Shown: positions 8,673-18,811, counted from the first letter of the stretch. The stretch: DNA of 64,000 nucleotides from an uncultured Collinsella sp. (GCA_937950325.1 CALFDJ010000036.1:1-64000); one strand, 5' to 3'. Notes: a model not told the origin generated them from the sequence alone. Made by a program: numbers and translations.

Positions 8673-9731
8673 ATGCGCGCGTTTGATGTTGAGCTGTCGC
8701 GCCGGGGGTTTGCCTCGGCGCTTGCCGCGGGCGCGTTGTCGCTTGCGCTCGCGGGCTGTGGCGGCGGGGCTGCCGGTGCCGGGTCCGCCGCGGGCTCGGC
8801 TGCCGGGTCTGCCACTGACGGTGCCGCCGCGGAGCCGGTTGAGGTGCACGTCGCCTCGCTCAAGGGTCCGACGTCGATCGGTCTGGTGCAGTTTATGGAC
8901 CGGGCGGCCGATGGCGAGACGGACAATGAGTTCGACTTTGCGATCAGCACTGCAGCCGACGAGATCGTGCCCAAGGTCATTCAGGGCGATATCGACATTG
9001 CCCTGGTGCCCGCCAACGTGGCGAGCGTGCTCTACAACAAGACCGAGGGCGCGGTGCAGGTCATCGACATCAACACGCTGGGCGTGCTGAACGTTGTGAC
9101 GGGCGACGCGAGTGTGGCCTCGTTTGGCGATTTGGCGGGCCATACCGTCTACATGACGGGCAAGGGCACCACGCCGGAGTACGCCATGAACTACCTGCTG
9201 GAGCGCGCGGGCTTGGCCGGTCAGGTGACGCTCGTGTTTAAGAGCGAGCCTACCGAGGTGCTCTCGGCTCTGCTTGCCGACCCGACTGCCGTGGGCGTGC
9301 TACCCGAGCCGTTCAAGACGGCGGCCATCGCCAAGAGCGAGGGCAAGCTGTCGGCACCGGTGAGCCTGACCGATGTGTGGGACGAGCTGGCAGGAGACAC
9401 GGGCTCGCGCTTGCTGACGGGTGTGACCGTGGTGCGCCGTGCCTTTGCCGAGGAGCATCCCGAGGCCGTGGCGGAATTCCTGAGCTGCCATGCTGCGAGC
9501 GTTGAGGCCGTGAACGCGGCGCCGGCGGACTGGGCGCAGGCCGTGGTCGATGCGGGCATCGTGGATAACGCCAAGATCGCCGAGAAGGCGATTCCCGGGT
9601 GCATGCTTGTCTGCCAGACAGGGAAGGATATGAAGGCCGCGCTCGGTGGGTACCTGAAGGTGCTGGCCGATGCGGACGCGAGCGCCGTGGGCGGCAAGCT
9701 CCCGGCTGATGATTTCTACTACATGGAGTAA
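8673..9731 (+). CDS. ABC solute-binding lipoprotein (NMT1/TauA-like)
   Basis: This is a 352-residue exported binding protein. The N-terminus has a twin-arginine-like SRRGFAS, then a hydrophobic stretch ending in the lipobox LAGC (about residues 24-27), followed by a Gly/Ala/Ser-rich linker. The mature part resembles the NMT1/SsuA/ThiY group that feeds TauT-type permeases: a DIDIALVPAN segment, then GLGVLN-like and GTTPEY segments and repeated two-lobe alternation. The ligand cannot be told from sequence; sulfonates, nitrate or thiamine precursors are known for relatives. It starts 2 bases after the hydrogenase stop and ends 3 bases before the transporter gene, so it is part of the hydrogenase operon. 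Confidence 0.82.
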   Translation: MRAFDVELSRRGFASALAAGALSLALAGCGGGAAGAGSAAGSAAGSATDGAAAEPVEVHVASLKGPTSIGLVQFMDRAADGETDNEFDFAISTAADEIVPKVIQGDIDIALVPANVASVLYNKTEGAVQVIDINTLGVLNVVTGDASVASFGDLAGHTVYMTGKGTTPEYAMNYLLERAGLAGQVTLVFKSEPTEVLSALLADPTAVGVLPEPFKTAAIAKSEGKLSAPVSLTDVWDELAGDTGSRLLTGVTVVRRAFAEEHPEAVAEFLSCHAASVEAVNAAPADWAQAVVDAGIVDNAKIAEKAIPGCMLVCQTGKDMKAALGGYLKVLADADASAVGGKLPADDFYYME

Positions 9732-9734
9732 CCC

Positions 9735-11114
9735 GTGCGTGCGTTTGCTCGACAAATGATAGAGCGTATGAAGGCGGTGGCGGCAGCAGGTGCCGTTGCC
9801 GCCTTTTGGCTTGCCGTGTGGGTCTTCGTGGCGGCGCTGGTGGCACAGCCGCTGATTTTGCCGGGTCCGGGTGCTGTTGTGGTGGCGTTGCTGCGGCTGG
9901 TATGCGATGCCGGCACGTGGGCGATTCTGGCGGGCTCGGGTGTGCGGATTCTAGGCGGTTTGGCGCTTGCCGCGGTGTGCGGTGGTTTGCTGGCCGGAAT
10001 TTCGTCGCGCTCGCGGGCGTTTGCCCGCTTGGTGGCTCCGGCGCTTTCGTTTGTTAAGGCGACGCCGGTTGCCTGCGTGGTGGTCCTGCTGCTCATTTGG
10101 CTGGGGTCGGCGCGCGTAAGCATTGCGGCGGTCTTTTTGATGGCGCTGCCGGGAGTGTATTTTTCGCTGGTCGAGGGCTTGACGCAAGCGGATAAACCGC
10201 TGGAGCAGATGTTTCGTCTGCATGGCGTGCGGGGTTGGCGACTGTTTTGTGCCCACACCTGGCGCGAAGTCCTGCCGTTTGTGCTTTCGTGCGCCCGCGC
10301 CGTGATTGGCATGAGCTGGAAGGCCGGCGTGGCGGCGGAGCTGATCGGCATGGCGGTGGGCACCGTGGGTGAGCGCATCTATCAGGCGAAGCTGCTCATC
10401 GAGACGGCTGACCTGCTGGCGTGGACCGTGTTGGTCGTGGCGGCATCGTGGGCATGCGAGCGCGTGCTGGTGTGGCTGCTGCGGGCTTCGGGGCCCGCAG
10501 CATGGCGTGCTGCTGTGCGGGCGCATGGGCGTTGTCCTCGCGGACGTGCAGGCGGCTCTGCTGGCGGCAGGGCTGCTGCGGAGCTTGCGCTCGCCGTGGG
10601 CGATCGCGCTCCCTGGGCTCCGGCGCTCGACGGACTGGTGCTTCGTGTGCCCGCCGGTGGGCGCGCCTGCGTGATGGGCACCTCGGGCGTGGGCAAGTCG
10701 ACGCTGCTTGCGCTGGCGGCGGGGGAGTGCGCGCCGTGCTCCATGGTGTTTCAGGATGTGCACCTGGTAGAGGGCGCCTCGGCTTTGGATAACGTGCTGG
10801 TGTGCGCCGACGCGCGCGTGGACGCCTCGAGTGCCGCGGCCCTGTTGCGCCTGCTGGTGCCGGGGGTCGATGTGCATGCTCGTGTGGCCGAGCTCTCGGG
10901 CGGGCAGCGCCGTCGCGTCGAGATTGCCCGAGCCCTGCTGTGTCCGGGCGGCGCAGTGATTCTGGACGAGCCCTTTACCGGCCTAGATACCGCTGCGCGC
11001 GACGCATGCGCCGAGGTCGTGCTCGACTTGCTCGACGGCCGCATGCTGTTGCTTGCTACGCACGATGCCGTCGACGCTCAGGCCCTCAATATCTCGGACA
11101 TCATCACGCTCTAA
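9735..11114 (+). CDS. fused ABC permease-ATPase
   Basis: This 459-residue protein joins two transporter parts that are normally separate. Residues 1-250 are a TauT/SsuC-like permease with about six membrane segments and an EAA-like loop near 157-185. A basic, Gly/Arg/Ala-rich linker (251-282) leads to an ATPase domain: GTSGVGKST (315-323), Q-loop Q339, LSGGQ (387-391), VILDEP (408-413) and switch histidine H443. The ATPase is compact: only about 15 residues separate Walker A from the Q-loop, where 30-40 is usual. GTG 9735 is preceded by GGAG 6 bases away. It would form the importer for the lipoprotein encoded just upstream. Other frames show no sign of a sequencing frameshift at the junction. 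Confidence 0.83.
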   Translation: MRAFARQMIERMKAVAAAGAVAAFWLAVWVFVAALVAQPLILPGPGAVVVALLRLVCDAGTWAILAGSGVRILGGLALAAVCGGLLAGISSRSRAFARLVAPALSFVKATPVACVVVLLLIWLGSARVSIAAVFLMALPGVYFSLVEGLTQADKPLEQMFRLHGVRGWRLFCAHTWREVLPFVLSCARAVIGMSWKAGVAAELIGMAVGTVGERIYQAKLLIETADLLAWTVLVVAASWACERVLVWLLRASGPAAWRAAVRAHGRCPRGRAGGSAGGRAAAELALAVGDRAPWAPALDGLVLRVPAGGRACVMGTSGVGKSTLLALAAGECAPCSMVFQDVHLVEGASALDNVLVCADARVDASSAAALLRLLVPGVDVHARVAELSGGQRRRVEIARALLCPGGAVILDEPFTGLDTAARDACAEVVLDLLDGRMLLLATHDAVDAQALNISDIITL

Positions 11115-11171
11115 ATACTTACTCAGCAACAAAATGATCCGTTTTTTCTCCGTCCCCATAGGGTTGGGTAT

Positions 11172-11296
11172 GGTATTCTATCTGCGGGGTAATACTTAGG
11201 ATTACTAAATAATACCAACGCAGTAGAAACAAACTCCAGATGCGGGCCAATCGGGTTGCCTTCACAGCCCGTCGCCCAGCCGCGTGGCCCGCATCT
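11172..11296 (+). promoter_or_regulatory. candidate operator and long hairpin ahead of the RelB-like antitoxin
   Basis: Half-sites GGTATT (11172-11177) and AATACC (11211-11216) face each other around GGTAATACTTAGGATTACT, an AT-rich palindromic setting like that of self-regulated antitoxin operators. Downstream, AGATGCGGGCCA (11238-11249) pairs perfectly with TGGCCCGCATCT (11285-11296) across 35 bases. This would form a stable stem in the 5' leader, 35 bases before the start codon. It is not followed by a T-run, so it is not a standard terminator. Confidence 0.4.
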
Positions 11297-11330
11297 ATCC
11301 GCACCACCGTCGTTTCAAAAAGGAAGCGCC

Positions 11331-11552
11331 ATGGCAGAACACATGACCCCGGTTGTCGCGAAGGTCTTGCCCGAGGAAAAGGCGGCCTTCGCGGCGGCAA
11401 CCCAACTCGTAGGCACCACGCCGTCCAACGCCATCCGCATGTTCATCGCCGCCTTCAATCGCTGCGGCACCTTTCCGTTCGACATTTCGCCCAGCGGGGC
11501 CTTTGGCAAAGACTGTCCCCAACAGCTAGTCGTTGAAGAACGTCCCCAATGA
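11331..11552 (+). CDS. RelB/DinJ-family antitoxin without a toxin
   Basis: This is a 73-residue ribbon-helix-helix protein. MTPVVAKVLPEEKAAF and TTPSNAIRMFIAAFNRCG match the N-terminal DNA-binding region of DinJ/RelB antitoxins. ATG 11331 follows AAAGGAAG. Family members normally precede a YafQ/RelE toxin, but the next gene is an unrelated membrane protease and no toxin is visible within 1 kb on either strand. The last 12 residues are encoded by a 27-base imperfect tandem repeat (11515-11568), so the normal C-terminus, which usually neutralises the toxin, may have been replaced. The stop codon overlaps an ATG at 11549 (ATGA) of the next reading frame. Confidence 0.75.
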   Translation: MAEHMTPVVAKVLPEEKAAFAAATQLVGTTPSNAIRMFIAAFNRCGTFPFDISPSGAFGKDCPQQLVVEERPQ

Positions 11553-11568
11553 CTAGTCGTTGGGAGGA
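11515..11568 (+). repeat. 27-base imperfect tandem repeat
   Basis: Two copies begin GTCCCCAA and continue to CTAGTCGTT: 11515-11541 and 11542-11568. The first copy and part of the second encode the antitoxin C-terminus, and the second runs into the ribosome-binding site of the protease gene. TCGTTGGGG and GAACGTCCC near positions 3-65 share words with it, which suggests a dispersed intergenic repeat. Confidence 0.6.
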
Positions 11569-11575
11569 GGTCGGC

Positions 11576-12490
11576 ATGCTCAATGCGCTGGTTTGGGCGC
11601 TTGCCTGTTTTGGCGTCGTCGCTGCCGATATTGTCCTGAGCATGGTTTTGTTCTCCGTGCTGGACATCGTGTCGGCGCTGACGGGTTTCCCGATCGACAA
11701 CCTCGATATTCAATGGTTTCAAGCCGTCGCTCAGACGGCGTCGTTTTTGATGGCGCTGCTATGGTGGCGTTATTTGTGGCCGCGGTCGTTTATCGCGCGC
11801 TGGCAAGGTGAGCGTCCGCTTGGCGGGGGAGTGCGTAGCGCGTGGAAGCGCATTGCCTGCGTTATCGTGATCGGCTTGGCACTGCAGGTGGTCGTTGGCT
11901 ACGTGACCGACGCCGTACTGTCATTGTTGCCCGAGGTCGCGGCCGATTACAGTGAACTTGTCGAGGAAACAGGCATGGGCGACACCAGCTATCTCGCCGT
12001 CCTGACTACGGTGCTCGGCGCTCCGTTTTGCGAGGAGCTGCTGGTGCGCGGCATCATTTTTGAGTTTTCGCTCCGAGCGTTTAACCCGCAGTGCCGCCCA
12101 CTTTGGAAGCGCCGACGTCTCGTGCGACCGCAAGACGGCGCCATAGTGCCCTGGGCGGCCCCGAGTGCCTGGGGTGTCGCCGCGGCAATCGTGCTGCAGG
12201 CGGCGATTTTCGGTTTTATGCACATGAACTGGGTGCAGGGTTGCTACGCGGGGGCCGCCGGCCTCATCTTTGGCTGGGTACTCGTGACTACCGGAAAGCT
12301 CCGCTTCACGATTCTGCTGCACTTTGCCTTTAATGCCGTGTCGTATCTCATGACGATGCTCTGGTTTGTGAACACGCCGCTCGACGTGGCAATTACGGTC
12401 GCTATCGCCGGTTTTGTGCTGGTAGAGGCGATGCGCTCACTGCTCCGATTGTGCATTCCTGTGCCGCGCGAAGCTGATCGATCTGAGTAA
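11576..12490 (+). CDS. CPBP-family intramembrane metalloprotease
   Basis: This 304-residue membrane protein belongs to the CAAX-protease/bacteriocin-processing (CPBP, formerly Abi) family. The three motifs of the glutamyl-type active site are present: EELLVRG, FGFMHMNW and HFAFNAVSY. About seven or eight hydrophobic segments are visible. Relatives process prenylated proteins, mature or resist bacteriocins, or cleave anti-sigma factors; the target here is unknown. ATG 11576 was chosen because GGGAGGAGG lies 5 bases upstream; ATG 11549, which overlaps the antitoxin stop, has no ribosome-binding site. It is probably co-transcribed with the antitoxin. Confidence 0.85.
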   Translation: MLNALVWALACFGVVAADIVLSMVLFSVLDIVSALTGFPIDNLDIQWFQAVAQTASFLMALLWWRYLWPRSFIARWQGERPLGGGVRSAWKRIACVIVIGLALQVVVGYVTDAVLSLLPEVAADYSELVEETGMGDTSYLAVLTTVLGAPFCEELLVRGIIFEFSLRAFNPQCRPLWKRRRLVRPQDGAIVPWAAPSAWGVAAAIVLQAAIFGFMHMNWVQGCYAGAAGLIFGWVLVTTGKLRFTILLHFAFNAVSYLMTMLWFVNTPLDVAITVAIAGFVLVEAMRSLLRLCIPVPREADRSE

Positions 12491-12498
12491 TAACGCCT

Positions 12499-13491
12499 TT
12501 AACTGGACCGATGCGTCCTGAACGCACCTGGCGTTTCGCCGAATGCTTCTTTGAATTTTGAGTAAAAGAATGACATGTTGGAGATGCCGACTTTTCGGGC
12601 TACATACTGCACGCTGCGCTCGGTGTTATTGAGAAGATATGCCGCCTCTGTGAGCTGCTGGTTGAGCTTGATTTGCGAAAACGTTTTGCCGGTTTTTTGC
12701 TTGATCAAGCTGCTGAGATAGCTGGTGCTATAACCCGTATCGCTCGCAATGCTTTCAAGCGTGCATTCGCCGTAGCTTCGCTCAATATGATTCAGAATCG
12801 ACACGATGCGTTCGTCCGACATAATCGCCTGGTTATCAGTTGCGGAGCGTCGGTACAGTCCTCGAATGAGAACAAGGAATAGGCTGACGGCGAGGTGCCT
12901 CATGAGTTCATTGGAGTAGGCATCTTTAAAGTGATATTCGATAAAGAGTATCTCGATGAGGCGTCGCGCATGTCGGGCGTATTCCTCTGGAAGAATGAGA
13001 TATTTGCGGGCCTCACGGTTTCTGGACACAAAATCAAATAGGAGATTCGTTAATGGTGACGCGCCGGGTAGCTGGCTCAGGAAAACCGAATCGAACATTT
13101 CCTTCTTGAAGACGATTGAAATGACGATATCATGCTCGCCCTTAACGTATGGAACGCTTCTGACTACTCCGGTGTTGCAAATGAGCACGTCGCCCTTTTT
13201 AAGGAGTAGTCGCCGTCCGTTGACGATGAACGTGCAGACGCCGTCGTACACGTAATTAAGCTCCATATCCCGATTGATATGAGGAGGAATGTCGGTAAAG
13301 CGCGACTCTTTGATAAGGCCCACGGGGTTTTCGTCAAGGGTTTCTTTCCAATCAAACAGATAGACCTCTTGGCCGTTAATGGTTGTGGTTTCCACCCTGT
13401 TATATCGCGGGCTGGGCTCTCCCGGATGCGTACGATGCCACTCTTCGGTCTCGGTATGCGTATAGAGCAACTGTTTGAGATTCGAATCCAT
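12499..13491 (-). CDS. AraC-family transcriptional regulator
   Basis: This is a 330-residue regulator. The N-terminal half (about 60-150) has a cupin-like sensor region, with GVCTFIVNGRRLLLKKGDV as its core. The C-terminal 100 residues (about 228-326) contain the two helix-turn-helix motifs of the AraC family, ending in the typical GISNMSFFYSKFKEAFGETP. ATG 13491 has CTGGAG upstream. It is divergent from the 6-phospho-beta-glucosidase and EIIBC genes, separated by about 150 bases. It therefore probably controls beta-glucoside use, with a sugar phosphate or glucoside as effector; that is inferred from position. Confidence 0.88.
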   Translation of the reverse strand: MDSNLKQLLYTHTETEEWHRTHPGEPSPRYNRVETTTINGQEVYLFDWKETLDENPVGLIKESRFTDIPPHINRDMELNYVYDGVCTFIVNGRRLLLKKGDVLICNTGVVRSVPYVKGEHDIVISIVFKKEMFDSVFLSQLPGASPLTNLLFDFVSRNREARKYLILPEEYARHARRLIEILFIEYHFKDAYSNELMRHLAVSLFLVLIRGLYRRSATDNQAIMSDERIVSILNHIERSYGECTLESIASDTGYSTSYLSSLIKQKTGKTFSQIKLNQQLTEAAYLLNNTERSVQYVARKVGISNMSFFYSKFKEAFGETPGAFRTHRSS

Positions 13492-15123
<1,632 letters not shown>

Positions 15124-15134
15124 GAGTGATTGTT

Positions 15135-16505
15135 GTGGCAGACAAGAAGGAACTAGCCGCTCGTGTCCTCGAGCTCGTGGGCGGCGCCGATAACGTTGTT
15201 ATGGCAACGCACTGCATTACAAGGCTCAGATTCAACCTGAAGGACGATAGCAAGGCAGACCTGGAGGCCCTTAAGACGCTTGACGGCGCCTTGGGCGCGC
15301 AAGTTAAAGACGGGCAGTGGCAGGTTATCATCGGCGCCAGCGTGGGGTCGGTATATGACGAATTGGAGCCCATGCTGGGCGACAGGATGGGTGGCGAGGT
15401 CTCCGCCGACGCCGAGCAGCCTGAGCTCCAAAAAGGTTCGGCTCGCGTATTCGATATCATCACCGGCATCTTCTCCGCTATCATTCCCGCACTGGTGGCG
15501 GGAGGCATCGTAAAGGGCATCCTGGCTGCTATCGCGGCTTTTGGAATCGACACGGGTGCCGGCGACTTTGCGATATTCAATATGATTTCGGATATCCCGT
15601 TCTACTTCTTGCCGTTTTTGCTGGCAATGTCTACGGCTGATAAGTTCCGAGTCAACCGCTCGCTTGCGCTTTGTGTTGCCGGATCGCTGATGTACCCGAC
15701 CATTGTCAACGCTGTCGGTACGGGCGAGACGCCTCTTGCGTTGTTCGGTTTTACGGTGCCGATTTTTAGCTACGCCGATTCCGTGTTTCCGGTCATCTTT
15801 GGCGTCATTGGCTTGTCTTTTGTATATCGCGCAATCGACAAAGTCGTGCCGGATCTTTTTAAGCTCGTTGTCGTTCCGGCGCTCTCCCTTGCTATCGTGA
15901 TTCCCGTTAACCTGTTTGTGCTTGCTCCGATTGGTGCCTGGTGCGGTCTTGGTCTTGCCAACGGTATCGTTTGGCTATTCTCGACGTTAGGCCCCGTTGC
16001 CGGTTTTCTGCTGGGCTTCTTTATGCCGCTTATCGTGCTCTTCGGCATGCACCAGTCAACGAGCCCTATCCAGATTTCCAATATCGCAACGCTGGGGTAT
16101 GACTATCTGCTCCCGATTTCTTTCTGCCATAACCTCGCCGAAAGCGGTGCGTCTTTTGGTGCGGCCCTGCGCATGACCGACGAAAAGCTCAAGTCCGCTG
16201 CAATGACGTGCGCCTTCTCGGCGTTTATGGGAATCTCCGAGCCCGCCTTGTTTACCGTTCAGGTTCCTAACAGGACTCCGCTTATCGCTGCGATGATCGC
16301 GGATGGCATTGGCGGTGCGCTCACCGTTGTTCTGGGCGCAAAGTGCTTCGGCTTTGTTATGCCTGGCATTACCTCGTTGCCCGTTTATGCCGATCCAAGC
16401 GGCAATCCCATGAATCTGATCATGATTGTCGTCTGCATCGCTTTGACTTGGGTTATTTCCGCGACGCTCTCGTTTGCGCTCTATGGTCGTTTTGACAAAA
16501 AGTAA
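15135..16505 (+). CDS. PTS EIIBC, beta-glucoside type, no EIIA
   Basis: This 456-residue PTS permease has an N-terminal EIIB domain with the phosphorylated cysteine C27 in HCITRLRF. A large EIIC membrane domain (about 105-455) follows, containing FGMHQSTSPIQISN and GISEPALFTVQ. Beta-glucoside permeases of the BglF type usually end in an EIIA domain, but this one stops after EIIC. A separate EIIA must act, possibly the one encoded at 289-801. GTG 15135 was chosen because AGGAG lies 8 bases ahead. It ends the beta-glucoside operon and is followed by a strong terminator. Confidence 0.9.
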   Translation: MADKKELAARVLELVGGADNVVMATHCITRLRFNLKDDSKADLEALKTLDGALGAQVKDGQWQVIIGASVGSVYDELEPMLGDRMGGEVSADAEQPELQKGSARVFDIITGIFSAIIPALVAGGIVKGILAAIAAFGIDTGAGDFAIFNMISDIPFYFLPFLLAMSTADKFRVNRSLALCVAGSLMYPTIVNAVGTGETPLALFGFTVPIFSYADSVFPVIFGVIGLSFVYRAIDKVVPDLFKLVVVPALSLAIVIPVNLFVLAPIGAWCGLGLANGIVWLFSTLGPVAGFLLGFFMPLIVLFGMHQSTSPIQISNIATLGYDYLLPISFCHNLAESGASFGAALRMTDEKLKSAAMTCAFSAFMGISEPALFTVQVPNRTPLIAAMIADGIGGALTVVLGAKCFGFVMPGITSLPVYADPSGNPMNLIMIVVCIALTWVISATLSFALYGRFDKK

Positions 16506-16534
16506 CGATGTTTTGAGATAGACAATATTAATCG

Positions 16535-16585
16535 GCCGCTCGCCGGGGAATCGTTTTACGACGCCCCGGCGAGCGGCATTTTATT
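16535..16585. terminator. bidirectional terminator between convergent genes
   Basis: GCCGCTCGCCGGGG (16535-16548) pairs perfectly with 16564-16577 and is followed by ATTTTATT on the plus strand. It lies between the EIIBC gene and the convergent ygiQ gene. Confidence 0.8.
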
Positions 16586-16631
16586 GGTGGGGGCGTGTGT
16601 GCCGCCAGCGGCGGCATGCCGCCTCGCCGCG

Positions 16632-18773
16632 CTAGTTACGCCTGCCGCCTCCGTTGGCGCCCTGCCGTCCCTGGGCCGCGCGGTTGCGGCCGGCAGTGTT
16701 CTGCGCGCGCGACATGCCGCCGTGACCCTTGCTGCCCTTAGGCTCCTTGCCGGCGCCGCCAGCGCCACCGTGGGCCTTGCCGCCCTTATTGCCGGCGCCA
16801 TGTCCGCCGCCAGCAGACGTCTCGCCCGGTCGCGGCGGCACGGGACGGATCAGGCAATGCTTGGTGTAGCCGATCAGATCGCGGCGGCCGGCCTTCTCCA
16901 GCGCCTCACGTACCAGCTTGTAGTTCTCGGGCTTGCGATACTGGATGAGCGCGCGTTGCATAGCCTTCTCGTGCGGGTCGCGCGCCACGTAGATCGGCTC
17001 CATGGTGCGCGGGTCCACGCCGGTGTAGTACATGCAGGTCGACATGGTGGACGGCGTAGGGTAGAAGTCCTGCACCTGCTCGGGCATGTAGCCCATGTCG
17101 CGCACGGCCTCGGCAAGGTCCACGGCTTCCTTCATCGTCGAGCCGGGGTGGCTCGAGATCAGATACGGCACCACGTACTGCTTGAGTCCGTACTCGCGGT
17201 TCAGGCGCTCAAATTTGCGACAGAACGCATCGTAGACGGCGCGGCTCGGCTTGCCCATCACGGACAGCACTGCGTCGCTCACGTGCTCGGGCGCTACGCG
17301 CAGCTGGCCCGAGACATGGTACTCCAACAGCTCGCGTAAAAACTCGTCCGAGGCATCGGCCATGGTGTAGTCGAAGCGGATGCCGCTGCGCACGAAGACC
17401 TTTTTGACGCCCGGCAGCTGACGCAGGTCGCGCAGCAGCTGTGTGTAGCCGCTCTCGTCGACCACCATGTTCTTGCACACGTTCGGCCACAGGCAGCGCT
17501 TGTTCTTGCACACGCCGTGCTTGAGCTGCTTGTCGCAGGCAGGACGGCTAAAGTTTGCCGTCGGTCCGCCCACGTCGTTGATGTAGCCCTTAAACTCGGG
17601 ATCGCGCGTGAGCAGCTCGGCCTCGCGCATGATCGAATCGTGGCTGCGCATCTGCAGCACGCGCCCCTGGTGGAAGGTGAGGGCGCAAAATGAGCACTCA
17701 CCAAGACAGCCACGGTTGGAGCTAATGGAAAACTTGATCTCGGCAAAGGCCGGCACGCCGCCTGCCACGTCGTAGTCGGGATGCCAATCGCGTGCGTAGG
17801 GGAGCTCGGCTACCTCGTCCATCTCATCGGTGGTGAGCGTCGCCGATGGCGGGTTCTGCACCACATAGACGCTGTTGGGGTAGGGCTCTACCAGGCGGTG
17901 TCCGGTGATGGGGTCCATATTCTGCTGCTGCACATTGAAGCTGCGTGCGTAGTTGAGCTTGTCGGCGGTAAGGTCGTCCCAGCTGGGCAGCAGGTCGTAG
18001 TCGTAGACCTCGTCGAGCGAACCCGTGCGGTAAACGGTGCCATTGATATAGGTAATCTGGTCGACGGGCAGTCCCGCGTCGAGCGCGTCGGCGATCTCGA
18101 CGATTGCGTGCTCGCCCATGCCGTAGATGAGGATGTCGGCGCCCGAGTCGAGTAGTACCGAGCGCTTGAGCTTGTCCTGCCAGTAGTCGTAGTGGGCCAG
18201 GCGGCGCAGGCTTGCCTCGATGCCGCCGATAATGATGGGAGCGTCCTTAAACGTCTGGCGGATGAGGTTGCCGTAGACCGTGACGGCACGATTGGGGCGG
18301 TGACCTTCCTCGCCGCCGGGCGTGTAGGCATCGGTGTGGCGGCGGTGCTTGGTCACCGAATAGTGGTTGACCATGGAGTCCATGTTACCGGCGCTGACCA
18401 AAAAGCCCAGGCGCGGCTCGCCGAGCACGCTGATGCTGGCGGGGTCGGTCCAGTCGGGCTGGCAGATGATGCCCACCTTGTAGCCGTGCGCGTCGAGGAC
18501 GCGGCTGATAATGGCCATGCCAAAGCTGGGGTGGTCCACGTAGGCGTCGCCGCAGATGTAGACAAAGTCGCACTGGTCCCAACCGCGCGCATCCATGTCG
18601 GCGCGGCTGACAGGGAGGAACTTATCGCGGCCCGGGCGCCAGGGGCGGACAGGCGCTGCCGGGGCATGAGTGGTGTGGCCGCTCTGGGCCTTACCGCCGC
18701 GCTTTTGCTGCTGGCCCTGTTTGCCCTGCTGACTGCGCTGGTTGTTCTGAGCGTGCTGAGGCTTTTTTGCCAC
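16632..18773 (-). CDS. ygiQ: YgiQ-family radical SAM protein
   Basis: This 713-residue protein belongs to the UPF0313/YgiQ family. The radical-SAM cluster motif is CLGECSFC, preceded by FSISSNRG. The N-terminal B12-binding-like YgiQ domain includes PIIIGGIEASLRR and DILIYGMGEHAI. The far C-terminus (about 640-713) is a low-complexity, Gly/Lys/Arg-rich basic tail of unknown use, and the first 50 residues are also rich in Gln/Lys/Gly. The reaction catalysed by this family is not known to me. GTG at 18771-18773 was chosen because GGGAGGGAT lies directly upstream. It is convergent with the EIIBC gene and divergent from the DUF1275 gene. Confidence 0.88.
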   Translation of the reverse strand: MAKKPQHAQNNQRSQQGKQGQQQKRGGKAQSGHTTHAPAAPVRPWRPGRDKFLPVSRADMDARGWDQCDFVYICGDAYVDHPSFGMAIISRVLDAHGYKVGIICQPDWTDPASISVLGEPRLGFLVSAGNMDSMVNHYSVTKHRRHTDAYTPGGEEGHRPNRAVTVYGNLIRQTFKDAPIIIGGIEASLRRLAHYDYWQDKLKRSVLLDSGADILIYGMGEHAIVEIADALDAGLPVDQITYINGTVYRTGSLDEVYDYDLLPSWDDLTADKLNYARSFNVQQQNMDPITGHRLVEPYPNSVYVVQNPPSATLTTDEMDEVAELPYARDWHPDYDVAGGVPAFAEIKFSISSNRGCLGECSFCALTFHQGRVLQMRSHDSIMREAELLTRDPEFKGYINDVGGPTANFSRPACDKQLKHGVCKNKRCLWPNVCKNMVVDESGYTQLLRDLRQLPGVKKVFVRSGIRFDYTMADASDEFLRELLEYHVSGQLRVAPEHVSDAVLSVMGKPSRAVYDAFCRKFERLNREYGLKQYVVPYLISSHPGSTMKEAVDLAEAVRDMGYMPEQVQDFYPTPSTMSTCMYYTGVDPRTMEPIYVARDPHEKAMQRALIQYRKPENYKLVREALEKAGRRDLIGYTKHCLIRPVPPRPGETSAGGGHGAGNKGGKAHGGAGGAGKEPKGSKGHGGMSRAQNTAGRNRAAQGRQGANGGGRRN

Positions 18774-18811
18774 GATCCCTCCCGGTGTTTGTATGCTGCA
18801 CGTAATTGTAA

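Noticed and set aside
10440..10700. Frameshift creating an artificial permease-ATPase fusion
   Set aside because: The ATPase begins normally within the same frame after a basic linker, and neither alternative frame continues either domain.
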